A stretch of 64,000 nt of DNA from Ampelomyces quisqualis (taxonomy: Eukaryota; Ascomycota; Dothideomycetes; Pleosporales; Phaeosphaeriaceae), in assembly GCA_018398575.1 (NCBI GenBank), contig JAGTXZ010000014.1:2046001-2110000 (forward strand), written 5' to 3'. Positions within the stretch are counted from its first letter, which is position 1. Every line of letters starts with the position of its first letter. Below, piece by piece: positions 46,806 through 59,076 of this stretch. Made by a program: the position numbers and the translations under genes. The notes below the pieces were generated by a model. It was not told where the DNA came from, did no database searches, and saw only the letters and a program-made list of their open reading frames with translations.

Positions 46806-48262
46806 CACAACTTGTCAAAACTATCTCGATGTGACATCAAGTACAAGCAAGCTCTGTCTTCACCGGCGTCACTGTTGAAGCAACATTAATTTGAAATGGC
46901 CGTGCCATAATCCAGCCAGCACAAGTGCACGCCTTCATCTTCAAAACATACAAACTGTCAAGAGTATGAAGACTGAGACTCAACTGTGCCTGGAGTAGCA
47001 GGGTCAAACAAGATTACGCGGGTTTCCGGGCCGCATGTGTCTAATGCGATCATACATTTGTCTGGCACTGACTGTATCAGCTATCTTTTATTCTACTTCA
47101 CCCTGTCACCAAATTGTTGATGAATGTTCATGCATTCCCAGGCTAGTGGGAACGACGCTGGCGGGGGTGCAGTGTAGTCGACTGCCAGCCGCATCTTGTC
47201 TTGTTCAACGGAGAGAGGTGTATCGAACTGACGCGATGAGCCAGAACAAACAGTGTTGCAGGATAAGCATAATGATGTTTCGACAGGGAAGTGCTCAGTA
47301 CCATTTTCTCAATCATAAATGGGTGACTCGATGATACAGCTAATGGCGCTGCGCCTGCACCCTGACACCCTCGTGCTCCAGTAATCTAAACTGCGCTTGG
47401 AAACAACAGTCTTGCAAAATATGTCTCTCACTATGATACAGGATAAAAACACCGAGTACAGATTTACATGATCTCCTGAGCATCCAGAGAGGCGATCGGA
47501 TGGGGCGCTTACTCCGCATGTCGTGGATGGCAGCTCATGCATTCACGACGCTTTCCTGGCCATGCATCGAGCTGCTGTTAAACAACAAAAGCCTATTACC
47601 GGAAGATTTCTGGGTTTCCTTCTCGGACGATCACAAGTTCTTTGATGTCTTTCTGGCAAGTGCGCAACGTCACGCACGACTTTCTCACGCCGCTCTTTGA
47701 ATCGCGATAGTAACTCAGTCCTACGACTGGTCTGGAAGTTTTCTGATTTTTTCGAGCTCGCCGCTCTTGAGTCAAAGAAAGATCAACAAGTCTGCAAGAT
47801 GTATCGGTCACATTGACAAACATGGAGGAAAGTCACCGCATCTCAGGGCTGAAGGGTATGTTACACGAAGAGCTATAAGGCGAACCCAAGGCAATATCCC
47901 AAATCTTCAAATCCAGCTCTCTGTGCACACATGGCTCGCGACACTCGGACAGGTGTGGTGGCGCGCAGTGCTCCGGTGACTCTTGCTCAGCGATGATGTC
48001 TCTCTTTCCCAAGTATAAGTCCAAATATAGTTTGCAAATCTTCCTTATGATTCGCCAGTTTGATACGCGTCTATTTTGTGCTGTAGAGAAATCCCCTTCT
48101 GCCTGCTGCCAGCCACGACTGGGATGTATTTCGCCTTACGATGTTATACTTAGACTTGCTCTAGCTGATGGTAGACTCGTAGTTAGATCCAAAGAATACA
48201 TGGTACCGTAAGCTTGACGAGGAGAAATACAACCAAGCTCTGGAAGCGTCACGTTTACCTAT

Positions 48263-48317
48263 TTGCCATCGTTGCGTCGGCGTCGCCTGCCGCCACTAGG
48301 CAGGCGCCGATTGGCAA
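48263..48317. repeat. Imperfect inverted repeat (hairpin)
   Basis: TTGCCA with TCGGCGTCGCCTGCC on the left pairs with GGCAGGCGCCGA and TTGGCAA on the right, with small bulges and a 7-base loop (GCCACTA). It is intergenic, far from gene ends, and of unknown role. Confidence 0.6.
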
Positions 48318-49536
48318 TTGCACACGCGTACATGCGATGCTTTTCGAACCATCAGCATGCTAGCCCGAAGATTAATACGATAAGCTGAGTCGAGACTTTA
48401 CTATGTATGTATCCAGACGGAACGTATATGGTCCCAAGGATAGTCCAGCGAGGAGTACATATGTTGAGCACAAACAGTCACCTTGCACCGTCATTACGGC
48501 CTAGTAGGCCTGCACTTTATCACAAAGCACGGTCAGTCCTGCTCGTCTTATGCGCAAATACTATCCTGGAATTTTATTAAAATATCGCGATTGCATGCGT
48601 GACTCTCGATGCATCCGCTGCCGTGTTGTATCCCACTTGTCGTATAGATGTGCAGTCCCTGACTCGAGTCAACAAGGGACTGAGCGCGACGCCAGGGATA
48701 AAGCAGCTCCAAAGACCGGCGACTTTAACTCTCGTAATAATTCATACGGTTGAGATGGGGCATGCCGCACGGCAAGAGCAGGTGATGGAAGACCCAGGAA
48801 TACTCCATTCGAGTTCGCCCTCCTCAAGGGTGCAGATACCCCGCACAAGTCGCCAATTAGACAATGTTAGAGCTTGATACTGCTATTATAATAGGTAGTG
48901 CGTCACTGTCGGATTGCTAACCTGGGGTTGTCCGCATTTCGGGTCATGCTCATGTTGGGAGCTCGCATGATTTGGGCAGCACCAGTGCAGGGACCGCATG
49001 GACTGTCGGATATGTCAAGTCTCCAGCCGAACATTTTCCTGGCTCTATTGTAGATTGGTGTGTCAAGCTGACGAGTCAATCTATCCTCCCCTGTAAGGCG
49101 ACACGGGCTGTGACCATATCTCACGTCGGCCAATTCGTACTTGAAGAGAACACGACATCCACTGTTAAAGAACAAAAATCGACCTACGCAGTAGTATTCA
49201 TCCCGCATCGCGGCGGTTGATCCGCCATCATGTGGGTTTCATCTCATCCCTATTCCAATGACATGTTACCTTAGATAGTGATGATCACATTTGTAAATCT
49301 AGCAATACTACAGAAGGTCACATCATCCATTATCATGGAAGATAATTGTTTTACGAAATGGCGAGGCGACCACAGGTCTACCACTGACTATCAACTTGTT
49401 AAGGCTACTCGGATTTTCTGATCAACTACTTCTGGGTGCAACACCAGGTGAACGTTGTCTCCAGGAAACTCCTTGACTTCTTCTATGCCACAGAATTCAA
49501 CAGACCAAAGTTCATTCCAAGCACTATCAGCTCTGC

Positions 49537-51787
49537 CTATGCTGTACCAGGCCTGAAGGCCGACGACAGATCAGACGCCGATTGGACGCCTTGTATGGCA
49601 GCCGCGTTGTCATCATCAGCTGGCCAGTACGCAGCAAACTCGAAATTTCTATCGATCACCTTCATCTTGATCAAGAGGACCACCTCGTAACGGTCTGAAC
49701 CTTGCTCGCTGTCTGGAGCGACGTACATCTGTATGCGATCCTTCAGGTGGGTCACATCGAACTCGACGGTGCCGAATTCGACGACTTTGCCTGCCATTGG
49801 TCAGTCCTAAGCCCGAGCATTCCATGAAATCGGAACATACCTTTGTTTTTGGGATGCGTCAGTGCGTAGTAATCCTCGACGCAAGTATCGGATGCATATA
49901 GAGCTTCTTCCACAATCCATTTCGGGTTCTCTGGGTCGAAGAAGTGCATACTCTTGAACTGGAAAGTATGGACTGTCTCAATTTCTCCTTTGCCCTAGAG
50001 ATATCATGTGAGTAGCTGGTTCGGATGCCTAGAGAAGAAATACAGGTACTTACCGCCTTGATGATCCAGTGGACAGTATTCATGATGTAGTCGCCTTGAT
50101 CCAGTTCGTCAATCTCCCAAAGCTGGCCAAGTACCTCAGGAGGGTAAGTTTTAGCCGCATGTTCGGAGACGTGGTGCAAAATGCCAATACTGCGGTAAGG
50201 GACGCGTCTGGGACCATTGGTCTTGTCTTGTGCTCGCATAATCGCTCCTACAGCAACACCAGAAGCAGATGTATTGGCTGCAGCGAGAACCAGCTTGATG
50301 TCTGTGTTGTTCTTGTTGTTGATACGCTTGAGACTGGCCTTGAGGTGTTCCTTGAGCGCTGGAGAATCGCCGAAACCACCCACAAGTACGACTTTGTCAA
50401 CTGCGGTGTTGGTGCGTTGCGCACAGTCGATCTGCTCCAGCAGCAAATCCTCAATAGAGTTTAAAGATTCAATGAATATGGAATTCAGGTCCTCGCTAAT
50501 CATCGTCAGTCGGGTTCAGGAAAATTGGTTTGTGCATTAACTCACGACGTCAACACAAAGCAGTTGCGCTTCAGTCTTGGGTTCACTGTGCTCTCCCGTA
50601 GGCCTCGGATGCGGAACGTGAATTTCTGATCTTTGGTGATGTCGAAAGCTCGCTTCACCTCGCTCTCGAAGTGGGGCATCACCTCGGAGTCAATGATGTT
50701 GTCGATGGTGATACCCTCGACTACATTCTCAAGATATCGCTCCCTTCGTAGATTGGAGGCAGCGAATTCATGCATGCGTACGTTGAGGTCTCCTGAGCCA
50801 CACACAACACCTAGGTCTTGATTAGCGAAGCTTCTTGTCATCGCGAAATTGGACGTGTACCTTGAGGATGAGTAACTTCCTCGCCTAGCCGGAGGGGGTG
50901 TTCGTAAGAAACCTTATACATTCCACTATCTGTTGTACCGCCGCCACAGTCGAGAAGAATGAAGCATTCTCCTCGCTGAGTCACTCAGTCAGTTGGTGCA
51001 AGATGGCGTAGTGGAAATGGCACTCTCACATTCAAGACGATATTATCCGAAGTAAGTGCATGCATGGCCGCGGCTTCTGCCTCATTCACCATGAAGAGAC
51101 TCGGAGTCGTAGTGTCGTCAAATCCGAATCGTGCTGTCTTCATGGCTGCCTGCAAGCAGGTCCTCATGATGGCATTCGCTGTGGCGCTCCAGCATACTGG
51201 AACTGCGAAGGTAACTTCAACTATTTTGAGATTAACACAAGAACCTAGAATAGTTTGAAGGGTAGCTCACCTCTGCTCTGGGCGTTCAGGTCGTGATCAC
51301 GCTCGAGAACGGACTTCACGTGCTTCAAGAAGCATGTGAGCAAATGCTCAATGACGTCCTCGTTCTTCTTTACCAAGCCTTTCTTCTTGAGCTGACGTAT
51401 ACCCCCCATTAGTGCTTGCCGTATGGGCTCCAGATGAGCGCTTTTGTCAAGTAGTAGCTTGGGCTTTGTGATTAGCCCGATACTCTCGTAGCCACCACGC
51501 AGAGGGTCGCTCTCAGGGAGCTCAAGACGCCGCGTGATTTCGTAGCCGTATATGATTGAAGCACTCTTGTCGGTTGAGTACCAGACTTCAGTTGGTACCT
51601 GCGTGCCGTTTGTACCAAAGTTTCTGTCACCTGGCCACTCCTCGACCGTGAGAACTTTCTTCGATCCATCGCACTTGATGAAGGCGATTGTTGTAAATGT
51701 CGTCCCGAAATCTATCGCGATAAGAAAATGCGGCACTTTGTTGCTCTTCTTTGCGAATAGGGCACCATCTTGTTTTTTGCGAGCCAT
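49537..51787 (-). CDS. Hsp70-like ATPase, HSPA12 type
   Basis: A 645-residue member of the divergent actin/Hsp70 ATPase group expanded in fungi. Seven exons: 51,271-51,787, 51,030-51,220, 50,861-50,975, 50,546-50,810, 50,054-50,495, 49,841-49,994 and 49,537-49,790. The six introns are 50, 54, 50, 50, 59 and 50 bp, and every junction keeps frame. Nucleotide-binding motifs: phosphate 1 LIAIDFGTTFTTIAF, phosphate 2 ILLDCGGGTTDSG and adenosine motif VVLVGGFGDSPALKEHL. It lacks the usual Hsp70 substrate-binding domain and ends in a beta-rich segment, GKVVEFGTVEFDVTHLK. Client and partners unknown. It is divergent from the unknown gene at 52,058 with only 270 bp between start codons. Confidence 0.9.
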
Positions 51788-52057
51788 TGAATTATGGCGT
51801 AGATAAACAACTTGGAGGAAAGCAGTTGTAAGAGAGATTGAGGAAAAGTATGCGGCGGACGGGTAGAGGTGGAAGCTGTACGATCAAAACAAAAGCCAAA
51901 AGCGGTGTGGCAGCGGTGGCAAACGCTTCTGTTGTCTGTTGACAGTGGACACGCGCTCACGTGATTGACTCATTGACGATCGAAGGTGAAGGCCAGATAC
52001 ACCATTTGTTCGCCTGAACGACGACGCCTCTACCTAAACTACAGCAAAACTTCGCAC
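51788..52057. promoter_or_regulatory. Shared divergent promoter with E-box and TGACTCA sites
   Basis: The 270 bp between the start codons of the Hsp70-like gene (minus) and the unknown gene (plus) must serve both. CACGTG (51,958-51,963) and TGACTCA (51,966-51,972, the AP-1/Gcn4 core) lie side by side, 86-100 bp before the plus-strand ATG. Sites are seen; co-regulation is inference. Confidence 0.55.
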
Positions 52058-54514
52058 ATGAAGCCCAGACTCCTGATTAAATTGTCGGGCAAGACACAGC
52101 CTAGGCTCACGCTCAACTTTCCCGGCAAGGCACCGCCTAGCGAAGACTCTCCCACATCAAACGAAGATTACGTTCCCACTCAGCGAGGGACGATGGAAGC
52201 CAAGATATCCGGATGGCGGGATGCTGAGAAGGCCTTCATTCTGAACTACGCGGACGTCTGTCTAGCGAATAACCAGAATTACAGAGATACAGTAGACGAA
52301 GCGTTCTCCAAATTTGCCGACAGGAAAGTGAAAAATAAAGCGATCTCCAGCAAATTGGACACATTGCTCGCCGCCCACAAGAACAGTCTAATGGTGGACG
52401 AACATACTAGCATTCGAGGCAGCTTTCTCCAGAAAGGAACAGGATTCCTCGACATCGCGTCATTACCATTCGAAGTATTCCAAGCTCTGAAAACGCAGCG
52501 TGAAGCTCTTGGCCTTGCAGAATTAAGTGCAGTTCACGCTTCGGAAGGCTCTGAAGCCCAAAATCCGACAGCAGACAGCGACCCTGGTAACCTTTTTGCC
52601 CGCGTGAGTCAAAGACAGCCACGCAAGCTTCTGCAACGACTGACTCCACATAGGCAGCAAAACCTCTCAAAAGAGCAGCTAGTTCGAGGCAGGATTCTCA
52701 GAAGTCGGCACAGAAATATGTCATATCTGATTCGGATTCGGGTTCGTCCCATGAAGACGAGAGGGACACGAGAGATGATAGTTACGGCTCGCAGCCAGCT
52801 CGGAAGGCGCAAAAGCTAAGCTTATCAGCTCGCAGTCAAGGCAGCAAAGGACAGCGCTCGGGCAAGACGCCTCAAGGCATAGGTGCAGCATCGGCACAAC
52901 AAGGACGGGCAGAGAGTGAACGCTCAGACGAGGATGCCGCAGGGGATATGCCGGCTACACCACGCAACGTCACCATATCCAACAAGAGCGACGTTATCGA
53001 CCTCTCTTCACCATCACCGAGTCTGGACGTTAGCACATTGGCGGCTGGCTCTGAAGCGGCGGCTGTCTCTGAAGCTCCAGTGCTTGCACCAAACCTTCTA
53101 TCCGTTCACGACGATCAGAAGTTACCTCTCAAATCGGACCAGACAACCTTGCTAGAGTCCCAGGATACGATAGTCGTGCAATCCCGGCATGGAAATTCAT
53201 TGCAAAGCAAGATCAAAGACCACGGTATGGCTCCGAGAGCAGCGATAATCGCAATGCAGAAGTTGCCGCTGGCTTCGAAGTCGCGGGCCACAGCGTCGAC
53301 TCCCGGAACGCCGCGCTCAAGCGCAGGGGATAATATCGCGCTTGACATGGTGAAGGATCTGGCGCAGCTTGTTGACATACTCATGAGAGGGCAAGCGAGG
53401 TCGAACCCTGGTTTGACGCAGGAGATAAAGGATCGTCTCAAGTGCATCCGACGAACGGTCGAACGAGAGCCGGGTCAATTGCTCGAAAAAACATTGCAGG
53501 ATCTTCGCTCCGCAGATGCTGCAAACAAAGAACTCAGAACGCTGGTACATGATCTTATCGGACGCCGCGAGTTCCATAAGGACAACGACTTTCCGAGATG
53601 TCCGGATGCCAGGGACCTCGCCAAGAGCTGGAAGGCCCTCCGCGAATATGTCAGAGACGCTTTCGGAGATAGTTTCTTTCCTGATTTCCTACCACGTGGG
53701 GTAAGTATGGGGTACGTGGCAGCACGTATAGATGATTTGGCCAAGGTTCCTCGCACCCAAGGACTAGGCACTATCCCGACGTTTGTCAAAGATCTTGCAT
53801 CGCACCTGCACAGTCCACATTTGGTTCGTGCCCTTTTGGGAGCATTGTTGTGCCGTTGGCTGTTTCGTGCATCAGAGCCGATGTGTCTGAATGTCTACTC
53901 GCAGAAAGAGTTGAAGCTTTACGAGTCGTTATTGCAAAATGGTGAGTTTCCATAGAGTTGAGCGGCAAACGACATCTTCTCACTAACGAGCCATAGGGCG
54001 CGCCTCGGAAGTACAGCATCTTGACAAGCTCAGCATGAAGCTACTCTTCGCGGATGAGAAGTTCCAGGAGAATGAGCTGCGTCCTAGGGCTAAAAAGCTG
54101 CTAGGTTCAGTGGAATGTGCGCTGGAGAAGGCGTGGCCCAACGCTCCTGGCTTCAGAGGTCTCAACGACCCTTACGAGTGGTCTGAGAATGCTGTCAAGC
54201 TCAAACAGACTCTCATGATAAGCCCCAAGGACTACCGCATCCACTACTGTATCCCGGACTCTCCATTCGAATCCTCATGGATGCGGGCAGAGGACGCCGA
54301 GGGATTCCCATTGACGGACGCTGAAGCCAAAGACAAGCGAGTCTCGGCCTGTCTCTTTCCAGCGCTGGCAGAGCTTCAACCAAAGAAGTTTGGGGAAGAA
54401 ACGGTGCTTGCTGAGGTGCTGGTGAGTGATAAGGTGTTCTTTCCGAGCTCGGCCGAGAAGCAAAACTTTGATCCGAAGACGATCATAGCCAAGGCAGTCG
54501 TCCTCGTCGGTTAG
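52058..54514 (+). CDS. Unknown protein with Ser-rich centre, divergent from Hsp70-like gene
   Basis: A 783-residue protein I do not recognise. Exons: 52,058-52,603, 52,654-53,941 and 53,997-54,514, with introns of 50 bp (GTGAGT, branch CTGAC, acceptor ACATAG) and 55 bp. Splicing merges three open frames that otherwise look like separate genes. The N-terminal part (about 60-170, GWRDAEKAFILNYADVCLA) is helical. Residues about 185-330 are low complexity and charged (SDSDSGSSHEDERD), with nuclear-localisation-like basic clusters. The C-terminal half (about 380-783) looks folded, with helices (LAQLVDILMRG, LLEKTLQDLR, LVRALLGALLCRWLFRA) and a final domain KLLFADEKFQENELRPRAKK to IIAKAVVLVG. The frame is open upstream to 51,986 without ATG. 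A nuclear or regulatory role is only a guess. Confidence 0.8.
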
Positions 54515-55220
54515 GGATAGCTGGAGAACAGAGGCTACGTCAGATAGTGTGGAGTTGTCGATGGGAAGGTGGCATTGATGCCTCGACATTTCAGGCTGGT
54601 CTTCTTCTAGCCTCATATCGTGTCGCCTCGACGACAAGAGCGCATGGCTCCTGCTCTTCCAGGTCTTACACCTAATTCGATGCTCGGCGTTGCTGCAGAA
54701 CTGTTAAGAGATGGCCTCAAAAGCTCCCAGCCTGTGCAGTATCGGGTGTTTCATAGATATGTGAATGCAGAACTTGTAGAAGTCTTCACCCACCGTCAAT
54801 TTCAAGCATACATATGGCGCGGAGGCGCGCTCGGACCGAATGCCTACCGGTACCATAATAGGTACTCCGTAGTTGCCCATGCACCCGCCAAGATCACTCA
54901 CCAGCCTCGCTCTTGGAGGATTACGCAGCTGCTCGCCCATCCATCCGAGCCTCGCCACTGCACTGCCGCAATCACGGCGCTGGTGGGCTCTCTGACTTCC
55001 ATCCACACGCCTACTCTCAGAGTGTTGCGGCGCCCCATACCTGCGACGTCCCTTATTTGCCAAGCCCACGTCTCCGGCCGACGTCACCCTCTGCGCTGCG
55101 CTGGTGGCGCTACCCATAGCTTCAACTGCACGCCCTCAACCGAACGGTCGCACGGCACACACCAACACCTTCTAACCACAACGTCGCGCATCCCAGCTGA
55201 CTCATTCTCTCCACAGCACA
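54515..55220. other. Intergenic: epsin promoter
   Basis: About 700 bp between two plus-strand genes, containing one TACTCCGTA at 54,863-54,871 and CA/CT-rich sequence near the epsin start. A long frame across this region on the plus strand is chance and overlaps epsin exons out of frame. Confidence 0.55.
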
Positions 55221-57196
55221 ATGTCGAAGGTCGTCAGAAGTGTCAAGGTACGGGCACACCGACAAGCGTAGCCACACGAGGCGCATCGACTGACTCCACT
55301 GCCACAGAATGTCACAAAGGGGTATTCGGCCGTCGAGGTCAAGGTGCGCAATGGTACGCGACGTCGCTATTCGAACTGGCTCCCCACGCTCACCTTCACA
55401 GCGACCAGCAACGATCCATGGGGCCCCGTGGGCTCCGACATGGCCGAGATTGCGCAGATCACCTTCAACAAGTAGGACGGGACAACAGGCCTTGCAGGCT
55501 GCGCTAACAGCTACCCCAGCTCGACCGACTTCTACCAGGTCATGGACATGCTCGACAAGCGACTGAACGACAAGGGCAAGAACTGGCGCCATGTGCTGAA
55601 GTCGCTGAAGGTGCTCGATTACTGCCTGCACGAGGGCTCGGAGCTGGTTGTCACATGGGCGCGGAAGAACATCTACATCATCAAGACATTGCGAGAGTTC
55701 CAGTACATCGACGAGGAGGGGCGCGACGTCGGACAAAATGGTACGCCGCGGCTACCCTCGACTCCATGGCCGTTACTAACGCGCGCGTAGTGCGAATGGC
55801 AGCCAAGGAGTTGACCTCTCTGATCATGGACGAAGAGCGGTTGCGCGCCGAGCGTGCCGACCGGAAGTCCTGGAAGTCGCGCGTGACAGGCATTGAGGAG
55901 TACCCGGGATCGCATCAGAGCGCTCACAATGGGGAAGGCTCCAACCGGCGCCTGCAAGATCGAGACCACCGTCGCCAGCGAAGAACCGAGGAAGAGGATT
56001 TGGAGCTCAGACTGGCCCTGGAGGCAAGCAAGAACGAGGCAGAGGAAGAGAAGAAGCGCCGGGAACGCACCACTGCTACCGCAGGCGACGACGACGATCT
56101 AGCAAAGGCGATCAAGCTCAGCAAAGAGGAGGAAGAGCTGCGCCGGAAGGAGCTGGAGCAGACCAATGCTGATCTGCTGTTTGGCGATGCGCCCGCGCAA
56201 CCTACCTCATACCAGCCGACGGGCAACAATCAGGGCTATCAGCAGCAAGGACAAGTAGACTGGTTCGGCAATCTCGTGGACCAGAACCAACAGCAGCCGC
56301 AGAACACTGGGTTCTTGAACAATGCTTATTCGCAGCCCACGGGAATGCAGCCACAACAAACAGGCTTTCAGAACGGCGGGTACGCTGGCTACGGTGGTTT
56401 TCAGCAGCAGCCTACGGGATTTGATCAATTCGGCAACCAGCAACAGCAATTCATGCAACCTCAGCAGACTCTGCAGCCACAGCAGACCTCTTTCAACATG
56501 AACAATCCATACGGCCAATTCGGTGGACTCGGCGATGTGGGTCAGCAGCAGCAACAGCAGCCTTTGCAACAGCAGGAAACGCTCCAGCCGGGTAGTCATA
56601 ATCCATGGGCTGCCAATAAGCCCCAAGACTCGCTCATGCCCCAGCCTACAGGCTCCAACAACCCATTCGCTTCGTCTTTCAACCGACCGCAGCCCATGCA
56701 AGCGCAGACCCAGCCGTCGTTGAGCACGCTGCAGGAACAGAAGACACAGACACAGTTCAACAACACGTCGTTCAGCCCACCAGTGTCGTTCTCGCCGCAA
56801 CAATCAACGCCATTTTCGGCCCCACAACAGGCGCAACCACAGAAAGAGATGGATCCGCACGCTGCCAGGCTCAACACGCTCCTAGCCACCGGAGAAGGAC
56901 AAGACACGTTCGGCAACGTTGGCAATCTCCGTTTGCCTGCGCAACATACTGCGCCTGGAACCTTTGTTAATTCTGCTGGTGCTGGTCTGAACCGCATCAA
57001 CGCCAACGCGACTGGTAACAACCCGTTCCTCAACTCCCAGTTCACTGGCATGCCTCAACAGAATCGTATTTTGCCAGCCCAGACAGGACCTGTAGGAAAC
57101 TTCGGTGCCAACCCGTATGGCAATGCAAACCCCTTTGGTGGTGCGCAACAGCAACAGCAGCGGCAGCCCGGGAGCAACAACTTAATAGACCTGTAA
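55221..57196 (+). CDS. ENT1: Epsin (ENTH domain endocytic adaptor)
   Basis: A 589-residue clathrin adaptor that binds PI(4,5)P2 and ubiquitinated cargo at endocytic sites. Five exons: 55,221-55,247, 55,308-55,353, 55,402-55,471, 55,520-55,740 and 55,791-57,196, with introns of 60, 48, 48, 48 and 50 bp at all-in-phase junctions. The ENTH domain (residues about 8-140) shows NVTKGYSAVEVKVRNATSND, FYQVMDMLDKRLNDKGKNWR and NIYIIKTLREFQYIDEEG. Two ubiquitin-interacting motifs follow: EEEDLELRLALEASKNE and DDDLAKAIKLSKEEEE. The C-terminal half is Gln/Asn-rich with three NPF motifs (binding EH domains) and the protein ends in the clathrin box LIDL. It corresponds to yeast Ent1/Ent2. Confidence 0.95.
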
Positions 57197-57934
57197 GAGA
57201 GATCGGGCTGTGTCCGGAAGCCTCCAACTTTTCCCCTTTCGTTCATCTGACTATCATCTTGAAGCGTTCTTCAAGCTCCTTCGTAACCTATCCTTGATCA
57301 ATGGATATTTTCAAAAGCTAATCGTGCCTAAGAGCCGAGCCAGCGGGGGGCTTTGGCGGTTGGCGCCGCCTTTGGCTGAATGGGTGCTGTAGATATTGTG
57401 CTCCTCTTGTAGTCAGAAATTTATCCCACGTAGAGCCAAGAGCCTATCTATACTGGACACACGACGTGCAAAACGAACAAAAGGCTACTTCGGGAAAACG
57501 ACCAGTCGATAGCTTCACCCATGAGCGACCAGAAAATTGTTGGGCCCACGTGACTGATACGAAATGGACAATCTTGGAACTAGCCCGTCCAAGCTCTGGG
57601 GATCTCCGGGTTCCGATCAATCGGCAAGGTCGAGGATCGCAGCCACGCAGCCACGCAGCCTCCACCCCCGCATCGCCTTCTTCTTATCGGGCACCTGCAT
57701 CGTGCCGTAACCCTACGGCGTAAATTTTAATTTCCTGGAGTTGGAAAAGGATTCCCTCGGTATCTGTTAACCTTGCCGTACTAGTCTGCCTTGCTTGGCA
57801 CTGACGTTTGCCTGTTGGACCGCATGTCGACCTGAGGAATAGGCGCCATTCCTGTTAGACGTCAAGCACTCACGCATCCGCAACAAAGGAAAGAATATAT
57901 TCAATTCCACATTATATGCTTTACACTCTCGGCC
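57197..57934. other. Intergenic region
   Basis: About 740 bp between two plus-strand genes. No gene or clear regulatory site recognised. Confidence 0.5.
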
Positions 57935-59076
57935 ATGGACGCCGCAACGCGCATTGTATTAGGGAAGAGAGGGAGGCACGTCACAGGAGGGGAGCCAACA
58001 TCGACACACTCGAGTACACCACAGAAGCGATCAAGAGCGAGACGAGCAGAGCGCCCGGGAGCAGACTCGAGACTTGGATCATCGGCACCGAAGTCTCCTA
58101 ACGGCCTTCCCACACCGGAATCAAGCACCCTCACAGAGTCCCCAACACAGCCACCTGCCACCGACCTTGCCGACGCTCCTCTTCCCAAACACATCTTTCC
58201 CTTCATGAAACTTCCCGCGGAACTTCGCATCCATATTTACTACATGGCACTCGTGCGCAATGAGCCCATCACCTTACACATTGCCCGCGTGCCCGACAAA
58301 CCCGACGAAGACCTCTCGTCCAGCGCTACACCACCAAGACGCTCTCCCTCCACGAGGGAACGAAGCGAATCTCCAACAGCAGCACGGTTCGCAGCCGAAC
58401 CAACACCATCCCCACGCGCTTGGCAAAACTTGGCAAACAACCCTCTCGGCCCATCCTCCCCTGAGTCGTCCCAACCCAGCACCGACGAATGCGCGCACCC
58501 CCAACCCGAAGCGCAGACAGGCGATGCCGTCGTCCCCGTTCTCCTCCGCCTAAACAAGCAAATCCACAAAGAAGCCCGCCAACTCCTCTACGCCGAAAAC
58601 ATCTTCACCCTCAACCTCTCCTCGGGCATCCACACGCTCTCCACCCTCCATCAACGCTCCCGCAGCCTCATCAAACACGTCGTCCTAACCATCCCCTCGC
58701 ACCACGACATCCTCGACGGCTTCGCGGACCTCGTGCGCCTCGGCCTCCGATACTGCTGGGGTCTCAAGAGCTTCAGGATAATATTACAAGCGAGTCTGCC
58801 CGACGACGGGAGAATAGGCGGCGCGACGAGCGTGTATGCAAACGCGTTCCACATCCTGCGGTGGTTGCCGAGGGGGTGTAGCGTGGTGTTGGAAGGGTGT
58901 GTGAGCGAGACGGTGAGGAAGGTGGTTGTTGAGGAGGGGAGGTTGATGAGTGTGCTCGATGAGGTGAGTACTCGTCTCCGGTTGCCGTGGCTTCGAAAAG
59001 AAAAGGCGGGCTAACTAACCTCCATCGACAGGCGAGTTACTTGAAGAGACAGCATCAGATGCCCGAACGGCACTAG
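57935..59076 (+). CDS. 2EXR/F-box-like domain protein, function unknown
   Basis: A 357-residue protein in two exons: 57,935-58,963 and 59,032-59,076, joined by a 68 bp intron (GTGAGT, branch CTAACTAAC, acceptor GACAG). The second exon adds only ASYLKRQHQMPERH. After a disordered Ser/Thr/Pro-rich N-terminus with basic clusters, FPFMKLPAELRIHIYYMAL at about 88-106 matches the start of the fungal 2EXR/F-box-like motif. The segment VPVLLRLNKQIHKEARQLLYAENIF at about 202-226 is the typical second part (return of the chain to a leucine-rich helix after 'KQI..EA..LLY'). Between them lies a long low-complexity insert. Such proteins are common in filamentous ascomycetes, and few have known roles. Confidence 0.85.

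Larger units (their letters stand above)
46236..49536. other. 3.3 kb gene-free region containing a LINE remnant
   Basis: Outside the element at 46,354-46,805 this region has no ORF with recognisable domains. It contains an imperfect hairpin at 48,263-48,317 and a few AT-rich patches. The 3' flanks of the carboxypeptidase and of the Hsp70-like gene converge here. Confidence 0.5.

Noticed and set aside
54620..55507. 295-codon plus-strand ORF before and over the first epsin exons
   Set aside because: It is out of frame with the well-supported epsin exons and has no domain or consistent composition; it is a chance frame in GC-rich promoter DNA.
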